From Hemicentrotus pulcherrimus (taxonomy: Eukaryota > Echinodermata > Echinoidea > Camarodonta > Strongylocentrotidae), in assembly GCA_003118195.1 (NCBI GenBank), contig BEXV01000289.1, forward strand, positions 246,581-286,225: DNA of 39,645 bases. The letters run 5' to 3'. The position numbers and the translations under genes were made by a program. The notes beneath the pieces were generated by a model, which had not been told where the DNA came from, did not search any database, and was given only the letters and a program-made list of their open reading frames with translations. Below are positions 33,125 to 39,645 of the stretch, piece by piece (the first letter of the stretch is position 1; each line of letters starts with the position of its first letter).

Positions 33125-33563
33125 GCTCCGATTGGCTGACCGTGCTACATGTATGTATGTCTGAACCTGCCAATCAAATTGGGCCTTTGTGTTTTCAGCA
33201 ATGAAGCAGGGATCGATTTTTGTCAGTGTAAGAGTGTATTTGTCCTGCAGTACAGGTGCAAAGATTGTTTGAGATACGTGTACTTTTCTGAAAAGATATC
33301 CAGTATCTTAAGTGTATATTTTGTACTATATGTAGCTATGATATATCAATTGCCAAGAACATGTTTACAATTCTCTGTGTATTTACAGTATACCTGTATA
33401 GAACTTTCAGGAGTACTTTGCACTTGAAGCATGGCAAAGGCTCAAAAACAGTTGCTTACTGCAGTACCATAAAGAACAAATTCAACAGTCGTTGTATTAA
33501 AACGTAAAATTTCTTTATGCATTTTTGTGTCAATCGCTCTGAGTGATTTTTTAATGTTTTTTT

Positions 33564-33569
33564 AATAAA
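33564..33569 (+). terminator. proximal polyadenylation signal AATAAA
   Basis: The first canonical AATAAA after the REV3L stop, about 440 nt downstream. A Pumilio-type word TGTACATA (33571-33578) follows directly. A second AATAAA is at 33798-33803. Which site is used cannot be told from sequence. Confidence 0.45.
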
Positions 33570-36500
33570 TTGTACATATTACCTGCAAGTACAATGACTT
33601 AGCCGAATTTGTGAATACACCTCACGACATGAGATGTTACATGATTTGTGCGTTTGATTTCATTGTTTGAAATATTTTGACTATGACGTTTGCTGCATTT
33701 TAGGCCTACCTCCTTGTCCGCCATAACAGTGTACCTGTAGTTATGAATTGTTTACTTCTTTTAAGGCTAAGTTAGGCAGATATGTTTTCCATTAAAAAAT
33801 AAAAATCCCCCCCCCCAAAAAAAATAGCCCTCAGATTGAGTCATCTATCGCATTCAGCGGCTGCCTGACACACCTTCAAACCTGGACGAAACATTGGACA
33901 GGGTGATGCCGGTATCATTGACTTTGAAACCCACTTCTGGTCAAGAAAGGTAAAATAATCCATATAGATTTAAAAGATCTATCCTTCACTGATTAGGGAT
34001 TCTGGCTGTCCACTGTCGCCTTCCCTCCAGCGCTATTTAACAAATACCACAGGTAACCCAAGTTGATTGCCAACCATCTTGCTGAATCCTTTGTAAGTGA
34101 ACTAACATTTAACAACTTGTCATGATGGGTGAACCGGTATGCATGTGCTTATATTGTGGCATCAACAACGATGTATCAAAAATAATATCGCTAGTGATAT
34201 TCGTTTGTCTCGCAATGTATGGTCAACAAAGGATCTAAAGATCATGACGTTTTTTGCGCCGCTGCAACACTTTGTTAGGTGATAAAACAACAATGTAGGC
34301 TAAGTCCAATAGGTGGTCCTGCTCTAGAAATAGTATCTTTATTGATGCCAATAATGATATGAACATGCGGTTATGATCTTGCACTGAAATAAGAATAAAG
34401 ATACTGTGAAATGTACAATTGAGATTTGTCCCATTTGCTTGCCTTGCTGGGAGATGAAATTGCCTGTAGATAGGCATGTCACTAGAAGCAATGAAATAAT
34501 AACCTTCATTTTTAGTACTGAAAAACCACTAACATTTGCAACCTGAACCTCCACGAATCAATAAGGTTCAAATTGAGCCAACTTAGTGGTGATCATGTTC
34601 GTGTTGTTAATCCATGAAGTAGCTGCACAAATTTTAAAGAATCTGACCACTCATAAAAATGTATGTCTTACAGGAGCTTATAGTTGTTTGAATAGGAACA
34701 ATTAGCATTATTAAAGATGAAACAAAATGGAAAAGTTTTCAGACTAAATGAGGCATCAGAGTGTGAACAGTTTTGAAATTGTAGACCTTATGTTTGGATA
34801 AATTTGACATGGCTTGACTCTGAGTAAATTACCTTTTTTAAAATGTTCAATAATTGCTGCAAACAAAAAAGTGTTGAAAATAAATCTTATGTATAAGTTG
34901 CCAAATATATGCAATTTCTTAACAGGATTCACAGTCTCCAAGAATTCTATGCATCTATGTTTTGGTTGTTTTTGTTTAAATCAGACGCAAAGCCGCTGCC
35001 ATTTTGTACTTACATGAACTTACATGTACCTGTATATCTGGTTTATTTCTAGTTGAAGATGAATTAGCACTCATTAATAATTGTTATGTCCTATCCTGCT
35101 GTCATTTTTTAAAACCATTTGTGTCCATTAGTAAAGTAAACTCAACAAACGTTTGGTTATGTTCACCCTGGTTTTCATGTGTTTTTGTTTTCTTCGAATG
35201 ATTGCTCGGTGCTCATGTTTAATATCTGTGTACCAATGTTTCCTGAATCCAAATCAAGCTTTTCGATGTCAACATCATCATCATTATCATCCTCATCATT
35301 ATCATCATCTTCCAAACTCATCCAAGCAACTCCATAATCGAACCTTATTTGGCTTCCCTCTTGTTTATAATTGGTTTGTGACCTTTGAAGTGCTTAATTT
35401 TGGCATTAAATTTATGCGTTTCTTTGAGTTTTATACCATTTTGAACTTGCATTGTAAGATTTGATTATTGTTAAAATCACATGACCTTTGTTACCGGTTA
35501 GTGAAAATGGGATGTATTAGTTATCTATTGCAAATTGCAAGCGTGTTGAGTATTCTATGGAAATCATTCTGGAAAAAAAACAAAAAAACTTGAGTGTACT
35601 ATTGCTCTCAATTGAGCACTGTAAATACGTAAATATATGAATTTGGTCTGAACAACACACTGCATCTTTTTGTCAAGGCTTTGTGTTTGTTTTTTAGTTT
35701 ACTGACTTATTTACTGTTTATAATCAGGTCACAAAGATGTATATTAGGTTTGTTTTACTCTATGTAGCTCTGATACTGCTGTAATGAAATTATGATGATC
35801 ATGCCTGCATCCTGTATTAGTTAGGTTTTTCATGTGGATTTGTTGTTGTTTTGAGAAGAATTTTCACATAATAGGTATTCACACTTTTTTGACAGCATAC
35901 ACTGAATAAATTAATATTTACATCATTGTGTTTATCGTTATTGTACAAAAGTTGTACACTTTTCTAACTAGCAATTGTTCTATAGTAGCAAAGGAGCTGA
36001 TCTCCTTCATCTTGATGTTTTATTTTGTTTTTGCTAGGGAATATACCTAGCATAAACTTTGTCAATATATGAATTATAAAACAGGAAAGAGAATTGGAAA
36101 TAAAAATGGGTGAACTTGAAATGTACAATGGCGTGTACAGATATTTGTTGTACAAAATCAAGAGAGATGAAAAGCAGGAAAGATGATTTGATTGCCACTC
36201 TTTCTTCTTTTATTTTATCATTACAGAATTTTAGATAGGGATGCACTTGTAACTGATAGAAAAGGTGTTGAATTTCACCTGTGTAGAAAAGATGAAAAAT
36301 CAAGCTTATCGTGATATTTTCGTGCTGTTTCATGGACCATTGTAGCAGATATAATGTCCATGTACCTCGTTTTATTGGTCTGATTTGAGTATCAGTTTCG
36401 ACTTGTTTCTGTGTGTATTCATGAGTATATTAAATTTCAAGTGTTTTAATTATGCTAACTGGTAAACATCACTTTTTGTTGTAGATATGTAAATATATTG

Positions 36501-37886
36501 GTTCTTATCCACTCTTGTGAAAGTACAACTCCTATATTAAATCATTGACTGGAAATTACATGCACAAGATGTGCACACAACCCAAAAGGGTAAGATGACA
36601 CAGATATATTGATCTGTTTTGGCAGAGTTTTTGAGAAACAGGTAGATTGATCAAGTTCATGTACGTTTTGAAATTGTAATGGATGAAGAAACTGGTTGGA
36701 ATATGAAAAAAGTTAGGTGTATATTCGATCTACAGGAAGGCTACTTAGAAGTGTGTATATTTAGGATGAAATGTACAACAAAACACATACAGTTTGGCAT
36801 GTTTCTCAGTAGATTGTATTCGTAGCCAGAGTTTTGGACCAAAAATGATGTGTTTGAATGTTGCATTGCATTAGTCGAACGTCACGTAGACATTGGTACG
36901 AGTTAGAAACTAAAAATGTGCACTTCATGTTTTGTTGTCACATGTTATCTTTGTTTTATGTTTTTACCACGACAGTATTTGACAGGTCATTTTTGCTATA
37001 TGTTTGATCATGTGGATTAGATTATTAGCTGAAAATGTTGCTTGTGGTCTCCTTTGTAGGTTTATTTCTTTTTTCTTTTGTTTTGTTTTCTTTATTGAGA
37101 TTATTGACCAGTTTTATCCTTGTTCCTGCTTACTTTGATATTCTGCAGTTGTGAAAAAGTGATGAAAAGTATTCAGGAATAGATCGTTGAAAACAATATC
37201 ATTTGCAATAATCAATCGCAGCCAAGCTGTGCTTGTAAGAGCTACAAATACTATTTAAAACTTGCCTAAACACAGTGCTTCTCTATGTAATAGCGACCCC
37301 GATGATTTGAGTGACATGTATTTCGTATTATTCTCTAATTTCTGCAAGTGAGCTAAACTATATGTAGCGCTTGTTTGGCCATAACAGTGGAGTGTCGCAT
37401 TGGTGACGTTTTTGCATTATATTTTGATATAGAATTCCAGCAAGCGTGATGAGCAAATATAACAGAAAATCCAATTAATTTCTGCTTCCGTATCATAAAA
37501 TGCCTCCATTTTCTTTCTCAAAAGGAGTCCCAACAAAATACATACGCAATCGTTAGGCCTTTATTGAAAGGACTATGTTGGTTTTTGAGGTACTTTGTGT
37601 CCACCGGTGCAATAGATGCATTTATTTCATCAAATAGTTTTTTGTTTACAAAGAAATCACCCGTTTATTGAAGAGAATAATTATACGTGTTTCCCGTATC
37701 TTTGTATTTGATGACCTTGAAATATTTAAATGTGAGGTGGACCAGTATGACAGTTAATTGTTTTGATTGTTTTCTGCTGATTTAATTCGGGGCTCTTTGA
37801 TATGTTGTATTTTGACATTTATTGATTGTAGATTGATTGTTAAAATAGATGAGTTAATAGAGGCATGTTCATAGTAGGGGTTTATA

Positions 37887-38937
37887 AATAAAAGATTGTG
37901 GTAAATAATCACTTGTTATTGTTCATCAACTTGTACTTTAATAATGTGTTAACGTTTTGTTCCTATGGTAATTTGTTTTCTGGAACCATTCTGCAATGGG
38001 TGGAAACGCAGGGTGGATGGCCTTGTTGTTTATGTACATACGAACATTAGGGGTCCCAGCATTGATTCCCTGTGGAACTCCTCAATAAAATGGGAGAAAA
38101 TCGCTATCTAGATCCTCGTGTAACAACACACATTGTAATGATTACAATCAATGTTTAGCCAGAGTGAAAAAATGCATTCATACCTCGTAGTAACTCGGTT
38201 TACATTACAGTTAGGTAATATGTGATTAACAAACATTAAATACACAAAAGTGTTCCGTTTTTGTTTCGTGTGCGTTGTTTACATAGCTATCAGGGGCGTT
38301 TTGTAACTTCTTATGTGATGTTTTCGTTTTTTTTAGTCTGAAAGAAATTGGAAAACCGAATGTGGTGATAATCTAATCTAGGGCATTATCAAACAATCAT
38401 TTTAGATCCCGTACAAATTTAAGGGTTATGTTTCTATCTGAATGTAGCTATGAATTACAAGATTGTTTTAATGATAAGACTCATGCAAATAAAATATGCC
38501 TACAATCATAGGGCATTAATAATCATGTCGGAGGCATATACGGGCTTGTGATAGAAATGTTTTTTTCTTACTCAACTTACTCTACTCTGCTCCTATATGG
38601 TAACGTACACTTAACTCCTAGGTATGATTATTATGTACTTAAAACGCATGAAGGTCATGTTCCAGCTTTAACGTGGTATTGTAAACGAAACACTTCGGCC
38701 TCTCGCGGGCTTGACTTAAAGGTGTTGTGGTGGAAAAAAGAATCTATGTTTTGAATAGATGTTTTGTCACCATGTGAACTGAAAATAAATCTTGTTTTGA
38801 AGGTTATGTTATTGTATCGTCTGCGCAACGAATCATGATGTAATGCCATCTTATATTTTGTACATTTTTGCGCCTGTGGTGAGTCCTACGTGTAGTGTTG
38901 TAAGGATTGAATAAGAAAGTTGTTTGGCTGAAATAAA
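37887..38937 (+). terminator. cluster of distal polyadenylation signals
   Basis: AATAAA occurs at 37887, 38084, 38488, 38784 and 38932. If the REV3L transcript extends this far, these are candidate distal ends. AATAAA is common by chance in AT-rich sequence, so each one alone is weak. Confidence 0.35.
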
Positions 38938-39223
38938 AGGCTTACTTTTGAAACGCCAAGAGGTCGTGCTGATCTTAGTGATTTTTCTGTGTCGCTTGCG
39001 TTGCGTCATGAAAGCGTTGCTTTTATGCTCGTTGCACACGAAGAGCCTTTTCGATTACGTCAATAACTCCACTGGTAAAGCATTATTCTTGTTCTACATC
39101 TTTCTCTCAATTTCGATTTCTTCCAGCTCTCGCTTTTTAAGATCACATATCCCTCGATAAACTCAACCAGTACAGTTAAGATAAAACACTGGGATTTATA
39201 TTTATAAATATATACAAGTCAAA

Positions 39224-39229
39224 TTTATT
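39224..39229 (-). terminator. polyadenylation signal of the convergent gene
   Basis: TTTATT on + reads AATAAA on -, about 100 bp past the - strand stop at 39328-39330. This is a normal 3' UTR distance. Confidence 0.5.
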
Positions 39230-39327
39230 TAGCCAAATTATCTAAGCACAGTTTTTCAAAGAGAAATTGTTCGTCGGAGGTGATATGGTTTTATGTCAAG
39301 ATAGATGATTTTGATCTTGAGGTGATT

Positions 39328-39444
39328 TCAGTCTGAGCAACTGCATCCTTCAGGGACCCAGTATCGAAGGATCTCTGTTCCGTTACGTCGAAACCTCATC
39401 TTATCAAACACGTGATGCTCTTGGTAGAATTCACCATTCTCATC
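39328..39444 (-). CDS. terminal exon of an unidentified convergent gene
   Basis: Read on -, an exceptionally long pyrimidine tract (the complement of the GA-rich run 39447-39490) ends in CTAG at 39445-39446. It is followed by an open 39-codon exon: DENGEFYQEHHVFDKMRFRR, then NGTEILRYWVPEGCSCSD and TGA. The NGT sequon and closing Gly-Cys-x-Cys resemble the ends of secreted cystine-knot cytokines (for example IL-17- or Spaetzle-like proteins), but I cannot assign a family. The rest of the gene is outside the window. Confidence 0.6.
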   Translation of the reverse strand, partial: DENGEFYQEHHVFDKMRFRRNGTEILRYWVPEGCSCSD

Positions 39445-39645
39445 CTAGAGAGGGAGAGAAAGAGAGAGGGAGAGAAAGAGAGAGAGAAAAGGGTAGGAGA
39501 GAGTTACATAAAATTAATGTAAAGAGACAGACAGAGATTTCAGGGGGTACGCGATGAGATGGGGTGAAGAATGAGCGAGAGAACGTGTCATAATAATTGA
39601 TGATTATGTAGTATCTATGCTAAATATGATCCAAAATAACCCTTT

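Larger units (their letters stand above)
33125..39200 (+). other. probable long REV3L 3' UTR and intergenic DNA
   Basis: About 6 kb, AT-rich, no convincing exon, and almost none of the SINE, MITE or long microsatellite copies that fill the introns; only a short CAT run at 35265-35310. TGTA-type Pumilio words occur at 33571, 36488 and 38033. It runs to the 3' end of a convergent - strand gene. Confidence 0.55.

Noticed and set aside
31353..32200. CRISPR-like array or cassette exons
   Set aside because: Regular spacing comes from duplication of exon 30 sequence. Units lack unique spacers, and in-phase acceptors are absent or lead to stops.
33846..33951. Extra coding exon after the REV3L stop (about 35 open codons before a GTAAAA)
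   Set aside because: The REV3L stop follows the complete CysB motif, the acceptor context is poor, and I recognise no protein similarity. An open frame this short is expected by chance.

Overview
The window is animal nuclear DNA. It carries one large split gene with GT-AG introns, a tRNA-derived SINE, several families of small inverted-repeat transposons, long GAT and CT microsatellites, one assembly gap (25806-25948) and one ambiguous base (16622). Gene structure and repeat style suggest an echinoderm, most likely a sea urchin; this is inference from memory, not a search result.

Positions 201-33124 on the + strand encode REV3L, the catalytic subunit of DNA polymerase zeta, which performs translesion synthesis. 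I traced 32 coding exons by matching conserved protein blocks and checking every splice junction. The exons sum to 9,840 nt, exactly 3,280 codons, and every junction keeps phase. Exons 1-13 carry the N-terminal polymerase-B region and an acidic linker. Exons 14-15 (5.4 kb of coding sequence) carry the disordered middle region, with a repeated SP-rich module, a candidate REV7-binding motif and a Gln/Ser/Pro-rich tail. Exons 16-21 carry the exonuclease-like region, exons 22-30 the palm, fingers and thumb, and exons 31-32 the CysA and CysB metal-binding motifs. The model has one defect: an in-frame TAA in exon 21 (23272-23274, codon 2659), where vertebrates have tyrosine. It lies ahead of the whole catalytic palm. 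Because the rest of the frame is clean, a sequencing error or a null allele is more likely than an old pseudogene.

The introns are rich in repeats: a four-copy ~200-bp element with TTTAAAG ends, foldback elements with GTTTCACAAAG-like ends, mariner-like elements, and a foldback element whose core is telomeric CCCTAA repeat. Intron 30 begins with a five-unit array that re-copies the end of exon 30 with its splice donor.

From 33125 to about 39.2 kb the sequence is AT-rich, almost free of these repeats, and has several polyadenylation signals. It is probably a long REV3L 3' UTR plus intergenic DNA. At 39328-39444 on the - strand there is a well-formed terminal exon of a second, convergent gene. 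It encodes 38 residues ending in a Cys-x-Cys tail, with its own polyadenylation signal. The rest of that gene lies beyond the right edge.
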